NCBI GenBank assembly: GCA_963808455.1
Contig: CAWEHT010000393.1
Location: 1 to 15,970 of the forward strand
Direction of reading: 5' to 3'
Length of the DNA: 15,970 nt
Source of the DNA: CAWEHT01 sp963808455
GTDB lineage: Bacteria; Chloroflexota; Anaerolineae; CG2-30-64-16
A program made the position numbers and the translations under genes. The notes under the pieces were generated by a model that saw only the letters and a list, made by a program, of their open reading frames with translations, had not been told where the DNA came from and ran no database searches. Below are positions 7,823-15,818 of the stretch, piece after piece (position 1 is the first letter of the stretch; every line of letters begins with the position of its first letter).

Positions 7823-9333
7823 CGGCAATCGCCCAGGCGCAGGTTGCCGCCGATGCGCCAGTGCCGCCCCGTGCAGGTGAGCAGTTTGTCGGCTTCCGGC
7901 GGGCCCCAGGAGCCCTTCTCGTAGAACTCCAGCGGGGGGGCGTTCTGCTCCGCCCACGTGGCAATGATCGGGTCGATCACCTGCCAGCTCAGCTCGATCT
8001 CATCGGCGCGGGCAAACAGCGAGGCATCGCCCACCAGCGCGTCGAGGAGCAGGCGCTCATACGCATCGGGCAGCGCGGCCTGGCCGAACTCCTCGCCGAA
8101 GTTGAAATCCATCTCAACGGAACGTACTCGCATGCCGGTCCCCGGCGTCTTGGTCTCGAACCGCAGGTGCATCCCCTCATCCGGCTGGATGCGCAAGCTC
8201 AGGAAGTTGGCGTGGGGGCCATCCATGGAGGCTGGCGGAAAGAGCTTGTGCGGCACGTCCTTGAACTGGACCGTGATCTCCGAGAGCTTGGCGGCCAAGA
8301 CCTTGCCCGAGCGCAGATAGAACGGCACGCCCTGCCAGCGCCAGTTGTTGACGAACAGCCGCAAAGCCGCAAAGGTCGCGGTCGTCGAGCCCGGTGCCAC
8401 ACCCCGCTCGTCGCGGTAGGTCCGGTACTGGCCGCGCACGGTGTTGGCCACAATTTCCTCGGCCGTATGGGGATGCATGGCCTGGAGGACCTTCACCTTC
8501 TCATCGCGCAGGAACTTGGCATTGAACGCGGCCGGGGGCTCCATCGCGGTCAGGGTCAGGAGCTGCAGGAGATGGTTCTGGAACACGTCGCGCAGCACTC
8601 CGGCCTGCTCGTAGAACCCGACCCGTTGCTCGACGCCGACCGTCTCGGCGACGGTGATCTGCACGTGATCGACGTAGTTGCGGTTCCAGATCGGCTCGAA
8701 GATGGAATTGGCAAAGCGGAAGACCATCAGGTTTTGCACGGTCTCCTTGCCCAGGTAGTGGTCGATGCGATAGACCTGGCTCTCCTCGAAGACCTCGTGC
8801 ACCTCGTCGTTCAGCGCCCGCGCGCTGTCCATATCGTGACCGAATGGCTTCTCGATGATGATGCGGACGTAGCCGCCCTGGTTGTGGTTCAGGCCGGCCC
8901 GGCCGAGCTGGCCGACGACGACCGGGTAGAGCTGGGGCGGGGTGGCGAGATAGAACAGGCAATTGCCGGCTGTGGCGTGCCTGCCGTCCATATCGGCCAG
9001 CAGCCTTCCCAGGGCGGCATAGGTGGCCGGGTCGTCGTAGTCGCCCTGGAGATAGCAGAGATGGCTCGCGAAAGCGTCCCAACTGCCATCCTCGTGCGGC
9101 TTCAAACGCGCATTTTCCTCGACGCCCGCCTTCAGGTGCCTGACGAAAGCGTTATCGTCGAAATCGCTGCGGGCGACCCCTATCACGGCGTAGTGTTCTG
9201 GCAGCCGGCCTTCGACCGCCAGGGTGTAGAGAGCCGGCACCAGCTTGCGGTCGGTCAGATCGCCACTGGCCCCAAAGATCACGATCGTTGCCGGTGTGGG
9301 CGCCGGTCCGCCGGGGTGGTCAATATCGGGCAT
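7819..9333 (-). CDS. zwf: Glucose-6-phosphate 1-dehydrogenase
   Basis: Oxidises glucose 6-phosphate to 6-phosphogluconolactone with NAD(P)+, the entry to the oxidative pentose phosphate pathway. The 504-aa length is normal. Visible motifs: the nucleotide-binding GASGDLT at residues 21-27, EKPFGHD at 161-167, and the substrate-binding signature RIDHYLGKE at 189-197, which includes the catalytic His. The C-terminal part continues with FVNNWRWQGVPFYLRSGK and FNFGEEF, as in the family. A GGGGG site lies a few bases before ATG 9333. The gene starts 12 bp after rpiB and ends in a 4-bp overlap with pgl, so the three genes almost certainly form one operon. It is intact, unlike both of its neighbours. 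Confidence 0.96.
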   Translation of the reverse strand: MPDIDHPGGPAPTPATIVIFGASGDLTDRKLVPALYTLAVEGRLPEHYAVIGVARSDFDDNAFVRHLKAGVEENARLKPHEDGSWDAFASHLCYLQGDYDDPATYAALGRLLADMDGRHATAGNCLFYLATPPQLYPVVVGQLGRAGLNHNQGGYVRIIIEKPFGHDMDSARALNDEVHEVFEESQVYRIDHYLGKETVQNLMVFRFANSIFEPIWNRNYVDHVQITVAETVGVEQRVGFYEQAGVLRDVFQNHLLQLLTLTAMEPPAAFNAKFLRDEKVKVLQAMHPHTAEEIVANTVRGQYRTYRDERGVAPGSTTATFAALRLFVNNWRWQGVPFYLRSGKVLAAKLSEITVQFKDVPHKLFPPASMDGPHANFLSLRIQPDEGMHLRFETKTPGTGMRVRSVEMDFNFGEEFGQAALPDAYERLLLDALVGDASLFARADEIELSWQVIDPIIATWAEQNAPPLEFYEKGSWGPPEADKLLTCTGRHWRIGGNLRLGDCR

Positions 9334-9345
9334 GGTTCCCCCGTA

Positions 9346-9796
9346 TCATTCGCCTGCCTTCTCCATCGTCGCCACCTTGGCCAACCGGCGAGCGTGGCGA
9401 GTCTCGCCGCTGAATTCGGCGCGCAGAAAAGCCTTCACGAGCTCCGGGATGACCCCCGGGCCGACCACGCGTGGGCCCAGGCACAAGACGTTGATGTTGT
9501 CATGCTCGACCGCCTGGTGCGCGGAATAGATGTCGTGACACAGCCCCGCATAGACGCCGCGCAGCTTGTTCGCTGCGACACACACCCCCACCCCGCTGCC
9601 ACAGAGCAGGATCCCTCGATCGGCCTGGCCCCGCTGGATCGCCCGGCCAACCGCCAGCGCGAAAATCGGGGTAATCCGACGGCTCGGCGTTGAACGCGCC
9701 CAGGTCGAGCACCGTGTGGCCCGCCTCTTCGACCAGTTTGGCGACCACGTTCTTCGACGGGTAACCTGCGTGGTCCGCACCGATGGCAATTCGCAT
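9346..9796 (-). CDS. rpiB: Ribose-5-phosphate isomerase B, one frameshift
   Basis: Interconverts ribose 5-phosphate and ribulose 5-phosphate (RpiB/LacAB family). ATG 9796 follows a GAGGGGG site. MRIAIGADHAGYPSKN has the family opening with Asp8 and His9. The frame breaks after EPSDYPDF and resumes one base later as ALAVGRAIQRGQADRG; the break lies in an AAAA run (9662-9665, + strand), and removing one base repairs it. LLCGSGVGV carries the catalytic Cys at residue 65, with Ser where many homologues have Thr. HDIYSAHQAVEHDNINVL, with His98, matches the family. The repaired length is 149 aa, as expected. It is the first gene of the operon with zwf and pgl and is divergent from psuG. Confidence 0.92.
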
Positions 9797-9827
9797 AGGG
9801 TTGCACCCCCTCTGGTTGGCTGGCGCC

Positions 9828-9836
9828 ATTATAGCA
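9828..9836 (-). promoter_or_regulatory. Extended -10 promoter for rpiB-zwf-pgl
   Basis: On the minus strand the sequence reads TGCTATAAT, a perfect -10 with the TGn extension. No good -35 is seen; TTGCCG lies at a 19-bp spacing. Such promoters work without a strong -35. The predicted start site leaves a leader of roughly 25 nt before rpiB. Confidence 0.6.
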
Positions 9837-9864
9837 TAGGTGGACAAGCTCTCGGCAAGCATTT

Positions 9865-9893
9865 TTGTGCCATTTGGCGCAATACGTTACACT
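9865..9893 (+). promoter_or_regulatory. Possible sigma70-type promoter for psuG
   Basis: TTGTGC at 9865-9870, a 17-bp spacer, then TACACT at 9888-9893. The -10 is good and the -35 is weak. The transcript would start about 15 nt before the psuG ATG, with AAGGA just downstream as the ribosome-binding site. Together with the rpiB promoter it forms a compact 119-bp divergent control region. Confidence 0.4.
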
Positions 9894-9915
9894 GGATGAA
9901 AAAGGAAAAGAGCCC

Positions 9916-10820
9916 ATGAACGATTGGCTGGCGAGGTCTGGCGACTGGGTCGAGAAGGGGTTGCCGGTGGTGGCCCTCGAATCCACCGTGATTGCCCATG
10001 GCCTGCCTTATCCGCAAAACGTGGAGACGGCGCTCCGCCTGGAGGCCATCGTGCGCGCGGGAGGGCGCCGTCGCGGCTACCATCGGCGTCATCGGCGGGC
10101 AGATCATCGTAGGGCTTAGCCAGGCGCAGATCGAGCACCTGGCGACGGCCGGCGGCGTGCGCAAGGTGAGCCGGCGCGACCTGCCCATCGTCGTCGCAGA
10201 GAAGCTGGACGGCGCGACCACCGTCGCGGCCACAGCCTGGGCCGCGCACCGGGCAGGGATCGAGGTCTTTGCCACCGGAGGGATCGGCGGCGTGCACAGG
10301 GGCCAGCCGCTCGACGTATCGGCCGACCTGCCCGAACTGGCAGGGACGCCGGTGCTGGTGGTGTGCGCCGGCGCCAAGGCGATCCTGGACCTGCCTCTGA
10401 CGCTGGAGTGGTTGGAGACCCACGGTGTGCCCGTGATCGGATACAAGAGCCACAACTTTCCCGCATTCTACCACCGCGACAGCGGGCTGCCCCTGGATCA
10501 AACGGCGGATAGTCCGGCGAAAGTGGCCACGCTGTACCGTGCACAGCGGTCGCTGGGCCTGCCCGGCGGCATGCTGGTCACGGTGCCGGTGCCACCGGGG
10601 GCGGAGCTGCCCGGGCCACAGATGGAAGGGGCCATCTCCCGGCGCGCTGGAGGAAGCCCAGGCCCAGGGCATCAAGGGCCATGCGCTGACCCCCTTCCTG
10701 TTGGCCCGCATCAGCGAGCTGACCGGCGCAGCCAGCCTGCGTGCCAACCTCGCCCTGCTCGAGCAGAACGCGCGCGTCGCGGCCCAAATCGCCGTGGCCC
10801 TGCGCCAAAGCGCAGGATAA
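9916..10820 (+). CDS. psuG: Pseudouridine-5'-phosphate glycosidase, two frameshifts
   Basis: PsuG cleaves the C-C glycosidic bond of pseudouridine 5'-phosphate, reversibly giving uracil and ribose 5-phosphate. ATG 9916 follows AAAGGA. The opening (VVALESTVIAHGLPYPQNVE) is diagnostic. The frame breaks at the GGG of 10059-10061; removing one G gives VRAEGAVAATIGVIGGQ. The central part is intact: KVSRRDLPIVVAEKLDGATT, FATGGIGGVHRG, and VVCAGAKAILDLPLTLEWLE, whose Lys is presumably the Schiff-base residue. A second one-base insertion at about 10643 turns MEGAIS-RALEEAQAQGIKGH into noise. The last part (LTPFLLARISELTGAASLRAN) is in the third frame. The repaired length is 300 aa, near the usual 305-312. 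No psuK kinase is next to it. The gene ends one base before clpC ends on the other strand. Confidence 0.93.
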
Positions 10821-10821
10821 G

Positions 10822-13334
10822 CTACTTGCTGTTTTCCGCCCGATGCTGGACGGGCAGCTCGACGGCGATTGCCTCAGGGGCCCGCACCTTGAATGCGGGC
10901 TCTTGTTTGCCTTCGGGCTCTCGCCGATCTCGACCAGCACCGTGTCGCCGTCGTGGAAGTCGCCGGCCAGGATCCGCTTGGATAGCGGGTTCTCCACATA
11001 GCGCTGCAGGGTGCGCCGGAGCGGCGCGCGCGCCGAACTGCGCGTCGGTACCCTTCCTGCGCCAGCCAATCGCGGCGCTTCCTCAGACAGCTCCACCTTG
11101 ATGCCATGTTCGGCCAGCCGCGTCGCGATCTCGACGCATCTGCAGATCCACGATCTCACGCACATGGTCCTGGGTCAGGCTGTGGAAGATGATGATCTCG
11201 TCGATGCGATTCAGGAACTCGGGCCGGAAGGTCTGCTTCAGATCGCGGTCGATGTTTTCGCGCAGCTGCCGATCCTGGGTAGTTGCCGCATCCGACTTCA
11301 AGAAGCCCAGCGTGCCACCGGAGTGGACGAAAGCCGTGCCGATATTCGAGGTCATGATCAGCACCGTGTTGCGAAGTCGACCACGTGGCCCTGGCCATCG
11401 GTCAACCGGCCGTCCTCGAGGATCTGCAACAGCGAATTCCACACCTCCGGGTGGGCTTTCTCGATCTCGTCGAACAAGATCACCCGGTATGGCCGGCGGC
11501 GCACCGCCTCTGTGAGCTGGCCACCCTCTTCATAGCCCACATAGCCCGGCGGGGCGCCGAAGAGCCGGCTGACCGTGTGACGCTCCTGGTATTCGCTCAT
11601 GTTGACGTGCACCAGAGCTTCTTCGTCGTCGAAGAGGTACTGCGCCAGCGCCTTGGCCAGCTCCGTCTTGCCCACACCGCTCGAGCCGAGGAAGATGAAA
11701 CTGCCGATGGGGCGCTTTGGGTCCTTCAACCCGCTGCGCGCCCGGCGCAAGGCGTCCGCCACGGCGGTGATGGCCTCGTGCTGGCCGACCACCCGCTTGT
11801 GTAGCTCATCCTCCATGCGCAGCAGCTTGATGGCCTCGCCCTCGAGCATGGTATTGAGCGGGATGCCCGTCCAACGTGCCACGATCTCGGCGATGTCCTC
11901 GGCTTCGACGACTTCATCCAGGCCGCTCGTCGAACGCCAGGAGGCCCGGTTGACCTCGTACTGGCTGCTGATCTTGAGCCGCTCGCTCTTGATCTCCGCC
12001 GAGCGGGCATAGTCCTTGGCCTCCCATGCCGCCTCTTCCTCGGATTTCATCCTGGCCAGATGTTTCTTGGTCGTCTTGAGCGATTCAGGCATGGTGTAGA
12101 GCGCGACGCGCAGCTTGGCGCCCGCTTCGTCGATCAAGTCAATCGCCTTGTCGGGCAGCCGGCGCTCGGTCACGTAGCGGTTCGACAGCTTGGCCGCCGC
12201 CACCAACGCTTCGTCGGTAAAGGCGATCTGGTGGTGCTTCTCATAGCGATCACGCACGCCGCGGAAGATCTCGATCGTGTCTTCCACTGACGGCTCGTCC
12301 ACGTAGATCGGGGCGAAGCGCCGCTCCAGCGCGTTGTCTTTCTCGATATATTGGCGGTATTCGTCGAGGGTTGTCGCGCCGACGCAGCGCAGCTCGCCCC
12401 GCGCCAGGGCCGGCTTGAGCATACTGCTGGCATCGACGGCACCCTGAGCCGCCCCGGCACCGACCACCGTATGTAGCTCGTCGATGAAGAGGATCACTTC
12501 CCCTTCAGCCTTCTGCACTTCCTCGATAGTGGCTTTGAGCCGCTCCTCGAATTCGCCCCGAAAGCGGGTGCCGGCGATCATAGCGCCCAGATCCAGGCTG
12601 ATCACGCGCTTGCCGATCAGGATCTCGGGCACGTCTTCCTGTACGATCTTCTGCGCGAGGCCCTCGACGATGGCGGTCTTGCCGACGCCTGCCTCCCCGA
12701 TCAGCACCGGGTTGTTTTTGGTCCGCCGGCTCAATACCTGGATCACCCGCAGGATCTCCATGTCGCGACCGATCACGGGGTCCAGCTTGCCGGCGCTGGC
12801 CAGGTGGGTCAGGTCGCGCCCGTATTTCTCCAACGTGCGGTAGCGGCTTTCCGCCGTGGGCGTGCTGGCCTTCTGCCCGCCGCGCCCCTGCTCTATCGCC
12901 GACAGGATCATGTCGCGGGTCACGCGCGCCTCGCGCAAGAGGTTCGCGGAAAAGCTGTTGCGCTCGCTGGCAATGCCGAGCATCAGATGTTCGGTGGAGA
13001 TATATTCGTCTTGAAGCTGCTTGGCTTCGTCGGTGGCCTGATCGATCACCCGTTTGAGCCTGGGCGTGATGAACACCTGGGCGACCGGCTGCGGGTAGAC
13101 GCCGCCCACGCTGCGAGGGGTGCGCTGCAAGTTATCCGATAGCCGTTCCTTCAATAGATCTACCGGAGCGCCCATGCGTTCCAGCATCTCCGAGATCAGC
13201 CCTTGAGGCTGTTCGAGGAGCGCCAGGAACAGGTGCTCGACATCGACCTGGCTGTGGCCATGGCGCTGCATGATCTCATAAGCACGCATGGCCGCGTCCT
13301 GCGCACGCTCCGTGAACCTGTCAAATCGCATCAT
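10822..13334 (-). CDS. clpC: ClpC-type AAA+ unfoldase, C-terminus broken by about six indels
   Basis: ATP-driven unfoldase ring feeding proteins to ClpP. ATG 13334 (or 13331) follows GGTGGAA. The N-domain (MMRFDRFTERAQDAA) holds two Clp repeats. Domain 1 has Walker A GEAGVGKT (213-220) and Walker B ILFIDE (281-286). The short middle domain has a UVR-like segment (MKSEEEAAWEAKDYARSAEI, 429-448) as in ClpC, not the long ClpB coiled coil. Domain 2 has GSSGVGKT (550-557) and VILFDE (618-623). After DGQGHVVDF (about 11373) one base is missing. The protein then continues as RNTVLIMTSNIG and TLGFLKSD, whose LGF matches the ClpP-docking loop absent from ClpB. Further breaks near 11137, 11075, 11047, 11025 and 10921 cut the C-terminal domain. 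The pieces RDWLAQEGY, DAQFGAR, PLRRTLQRYVENPLSKRI and EPAFKVRAPEAIAVELP join to about 836 aa. Confidence 0.88.
10880..10908 (+). terminator. Possible intrinsic terminator for psuG, inside the end of clpC
   Basis: GCCCGCA at 10880-10886 pairs with TGCGGGC at 10894-10900 (7-bp stem, 7-nt loop), followed by TCTTGTTT. It lies 60 bp after the psuG stop, pointing the right way. It is also clpC coding sequence (EPAFKVRAP on the minus strand), so the structure could be a by-product of coding. Confidence 0.4.
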
Positions 13335-13405
13335 AGGATCTTCCACCCCTTGCGCAAGCTTCAACCACAGTAACTCGCTCCGAACGTAGCACAGCTCACA
13401 TTACC

Positions 13406-13433
13406 CTGATATGCTAACATAAAGACATGGCAA
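13406..13433 (-). promoter_or_regulatory. Possible promoter for clpC
   Basis: On the minus strand: TTGCCA (13433-13428), a 16-bp spacer, then TATCAG (13411-13406). The match is five of six at -35 and four of six at -10. It would give a leader of about 65 nt before clpC. Confidence 0.4.
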
Positions 13434-13437
13434 CCGG

Positions 13438-13453
13438 CGTAAGCGACCTTACG
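13438..13453. promoter_or_regulatory. Palindrome CGTAAG-CGAC-CTTACG upstream of the clpC promoter
   Basis: A perfect 6-bp inverted repeat with a 4-bp centre sits 5 bp upstream of the putative clpC -35. It could be an operator for a stress regulator. It does not match the CIRCE element (TTAGCACTC-N9-GAGTGCTAA). A further 7-bp hairpin (GGCGGAA/TTCCGCC) lies at 13479-13498. Confidence 0.35.
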
Positions 13454-13554
13454 TGCTGCCCGGCCCGGCCGTTTCGAGGGCGGAACCGGCCTTCCGCCTC
13501 AGACCGGGCCCGGGCAAAGGCGGCCTTGGGCACCTGCCCGGCGCTGCCTGATAC

Positions 13555-13590
13555 AATACAAATAGGGCCGCAAGGCTACCGCCCGCGGCC
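13555..13590 (-). terminator. Probable terminator after the release-factor-like gene
   Basis: On the minus strand, GGCCGC (13590-13585) pairs with GCGGCC (13571-13566). An inner GGC-GGTA-GCC pairing and a T-rich tail CTATTTGTATT follow. It lies 18 bp after the stop of the upstream gene, so clpC is likely transcribed separately. Confidence 0.5.
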
Positions 13591-13608
13591 ATATCTTCGC
13601 TGCCCCGC

Positions 13609-14703
13609 TCAATAACGCAGGACGGCAGCCACATTGCCCGCCTGTTCCAGCGCAGGGCTTGGTTCCAGGATGGATACTTTGAGGCCATGCCCAATGGCTT
13701 GCTGGATGGCGGTATTGACCACGTCGGCAGTCGGCACCAATTCGTGACCGCAGTAAGGGCACGCGGGCAGGCTCTCGATGACGACGGCGCTGCAATTCTG
13801 ACACTGCCTGCCGGCCATATGGAAGTTGCGCGCCACGAACAGGTGATAAGCCCGCCCCTCCTGTTGGGCAGCGAGAGTGTCTGCCAGCCCGACGACCCCG
13901 GCACCACCCTTGTGAGCCGCCGTGATGGTCTGCTCGAGCAGCTGCAACTCTTTCCGTCGTTTCGCCTGTTGCGCGACCTCGAAAGAACGCTCCCACACCT
14001 CGGCAGGCGAAGCGTTCATGTCAAGGCTGACCTGGCCGATGACCTTGTCCTGCAGGGGCCGGGGCAAGAGGTCACGAAACAAGGCGACATTGCCATCCGT
14101 GCCCGACAACACGACGCGCGCCACGTCATGCTCGCGGAGATAGTCGTCGGCCCATGCCGCGGCATCTTTCAGATTGTGCTTCGCTTCCTCATCTTCGTGC
14201 CGCTGCAGCTTCTGAGCAGCCCAGCCGCCCTGCTTATGGCGTTTGACTTCGGCACCCAACGTCCCGGCCGAATCCTCCAGCACGCCCAGGCGGTAGACAA
14301 AGACCCGTGCGCCTTCGCTGTCGACCGTAACCACCCCAAAACGCTCGTACTCATCAAACACATCGGTCAACGGTTTGATGTACGGTCTCGTGCCCACAAA
14401 CGCCCAATTCTCTACGCAAACCAGAAGGGTGAAAGCACGCCAGAAACCCGTCGCCTGGTGGCTAAAGCATGCCACGCTGCGGCCCTGCCGATTATGTTCG
14501 TGATCGAAGAAGCGCCCCACACGCTCGACATCGGCTGCCGCAGCATTCTGGCTGACGGCCTGCGCCAGAAGCCGGCGCAAGCTCAACCTTTGTTCATCTG
14601 CGGAACCATGGTGCGGATCCACGTCAAGATAGAGGCTCAGGATGGGCGACCTGCTGTCTCCCACCCGTTCCGCCAACTCCTGAAGTTCGCTCTGTTGCAA
14701 CAT
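13609..14703 (-). CDS. VLRF1/baeRF-type release-factor homologue with zinc ribbon
   Basis: Resembles the bacterial archaeo-eukaryotic release factor (baeRF, probably family 10) and Vms1-like VLRF1 proteins, which hydrolyse or are predicted to hydrolyse peptidyl-tRNA on ribosomes. The start is ATG 14703 with AGGAG eight bases upstream; the longer frame from 14745 lacks a site. In the 364-aa product, SPILSLYLDVDP (residues 19-30) opens the N-domain. YERFGVVTVDSEGARVFVYR precedes KRHKQGGWAAQKLQRHEDEE (154-173), which sits where the catalytic GGQ-like loop with its Gln and basic residues is expected. TDGNVALFRDLLP and AAQQEGRAYHLFV follow. A CxxC-x10-CxxC zinc ribbon (C301, C304, C315, C318) and the terminal AVLRY complete it. 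It lies between dnaJ and clpC on the same strand, consistent with protein quality control. The exact activity is inferred. Confidence 0.78.
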   Translation of the reverse strand: MLQQSELQELAERVGDSRSPILSLYLDVDPHHGSADEQRLSLRRLLAQAVSQNAAAADVERVGRFFDHEHNRQGRSVACFSHQATGFWRAFTLLVCVENWAFVGTRPYIKPLTDVFDEYERFGVVTVDSEGARVFVYRLGVLEDSAGTLGAEVKRHKQGGWAAQKLQRHEDEEAKHNLKDAAAWADDYLREHDVARVVLSGTDGNVALFRDLLPRPLQDKVIGQVSLDMNASPAEVWERSFEVAQQAKRRKELQLLEQTITAAHKGGAGVVGLADTLAAQQEGRAYHLFVARNFHMAGRQCQNCSAVVIESLPACPYCGHELVPTADVVNTAIQQAIGHGLKVSILEPSPALEQAGNVAAVLRY

Positions 14704-14811
14704 GGTCTGAGCTCCTGTTCCTGCGCTGTCCCGCCCCGCCTGCACGCGAAGGCAAGGTGGCGTCCGCCGATTGGCCGGCGCCGCTGAGAGCCAAGGAGCA
14801 TGTTAAGGTGA

Positions 14812-15789
14812 CTAGATTGTGATCCCTCTCAGCGCAGCCCACTGGCGGACTAGCTGGCGCTCCTGGTCGCTCAACTTCTCCGGCAAGCGCACCTGGAGCT
14901 TGACGTAGAGGTCCCCTCGTTCAGTGGGCGCCCGCAGCTTGGGCATACCCTGCCCGGCCAGACGAAACGACCGGCCGGATTGGGTGCCCGCGGGCACACG
15001 CAGAACGATAGTGCCTGACAGAGTCGGCACTTGCACCTCTCCGCCCAGCAAGGCCGTGAACATATCTACCGGCGCTTCGGTGTGCAGATCATCGTCGCGC
15101 CGCTCGAAGGTGGGATGAGGCAGCACCTGAATGCGTAGATATACATCGCCGCGCTGCCCGCCCCTCCTGACGGGGAGTCCTTCACCCGCCACACGCACGC
15201 GCGAGCCCGTCTTGACGCCGGCCGGGATCTTGACCTCCAGGCGCCTGCCATCCACTTCCAGCAAGCGCTGAACACCCTGGAAAGCCTCGTCCAGCGTAAT
15301 CGTGAGCTCCTCTTCCAGGTCGCGGCCCGCCGCGGCCGCCCCTCGCCCGGCCCCTGCATGCCTGCCGGGCCCGCTCGTGCCTGCCTGACCAAAGATTTGC
15401 TGAAAGAAATCGGAAAAGCCGGAGCCGCCACCGAAAAGATCGTCGATGTCCTGATATTCGACACGGAAACTGCCGGGCCGGCCCGCCGCCCCCCCAGCGG
15501 CCTGGTTGCTGGCAGCCCATTGATTCCAGTCGAAGCCTCCGGCTTGCCCTCCCGTTTGTTGCCAGCGCTGGAAACTCTGCCCTAACTCATCATACTTGCG
15601 GCGCTTTTCCGCGTCGCCCAACACCTCGTAGGCTTCGTTTATCTCCTTGAACCTGGCCTCTGCCGTCTTGTCGTTTGGGTTGACGTCTGGATGGAACTGG
15701 CGAGCTAACTTCCGGTACGCTTTCTTGATCTCTTTCTCGTCGGCATTCTTGGACACACCCAGAACCTGGTAGTAATCTTTGTACTCCAT
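14812..15789 (-). CDS. cbpA: DnaJ/CbpA-type co-chaperone (J-domain protein without zinc finger)
   Basis: Stimulates the DnaK ATPase and delivers clients. ATG 15789 follows GAGGGAG with 5-bp spacing, so MEYKDYYQVLGV is the start; a GTG two codons upstream is less likely. J-domain residues 2-69 contain HPD at 33-35. A Gly-rich segment (about 75-155, with DLFGGGSGFSDFFQQIFG) follows. The C-terminal substrate-binding domains run from about 158 (EEELTITLDEAFQG, KIPAGVKTGSRVRVAGEG, DVYLRIQVLPHPTFERRDDD, SGRSFRLAGQGMP). There is no cysteine, hence no zinc-binding domain: a type B J-protein like CbpA rather than DnaJ itself. Length is 325 aa. Its promoter lies inside the end of the upstream methyltransferase gene, and the release-factor-like gene follows 108 bp downstream. 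Confidence 0.92.
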   Translation of the reverse strand: MEYKDYYQVLGVSKNADEKEIKKAYRKLARQFHPDVNPNDKTAEARFKEINEAYEVLGDAEKRRKYDELGQSFQRWQQTGGQAGGFDWNQWAASNQAAGGAAGRPGSFRVEYQDIDDLFGGGSGFSDFFQQIFGQAGTSGPGRHAGAGRGAAAAGRDLEEELTITLDEAFQGVQRLLEVDGRRLEVKIPAGVKTGSRVRVAGEGLPVRRGGQRGDVYLRIQVLPHPTFERRDDDLHTEAPVDMFTALLGGEVQVPTLSGTIVLRVPAGTQSGRSFRLAGQGMPKLRAPTERGDLYVKLQVRLPEKLSDQERQLVRQWAALRGITI

Positions 15790-15818
15790 CCCCACTCCCT
15801 CTGGGCCGATCCATCCTC

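Noticed and set aside
7762..9693. 643-codon open frame on the + strand
   Set aside because: It is the antisense of zwf, pgl and rpiB, which carry full family motifs. Its product is a low-complexity His/Val/Leu/Arg mix without any domain.
10050..10070. Programmed frameshifting in psuG or clpC
   Set aside because: The breaks are mostly one-base insertions at runs or GC repeats, are numerous, and hit genes not known for programmed shifts; errors explain them better.
10650..11101. Extension of the central psuG frame to 11101
   Set aside because: After the second frame break it reads noise across the clpC antisense; the true psuG end is in another frame at 10820.
13335..13460. CIRCE/HrcA element upstream of clpC
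   Set aside because: TTAGCA and TGCTA occur but with wrong spacing and without the CTC/GAG halves.
13687..14787. 366-codon open frame on the + strand
   Set aside because: Antisense shadow of the release-factor-like gene, which has a zinc ribbon, a good start site and a terminator.
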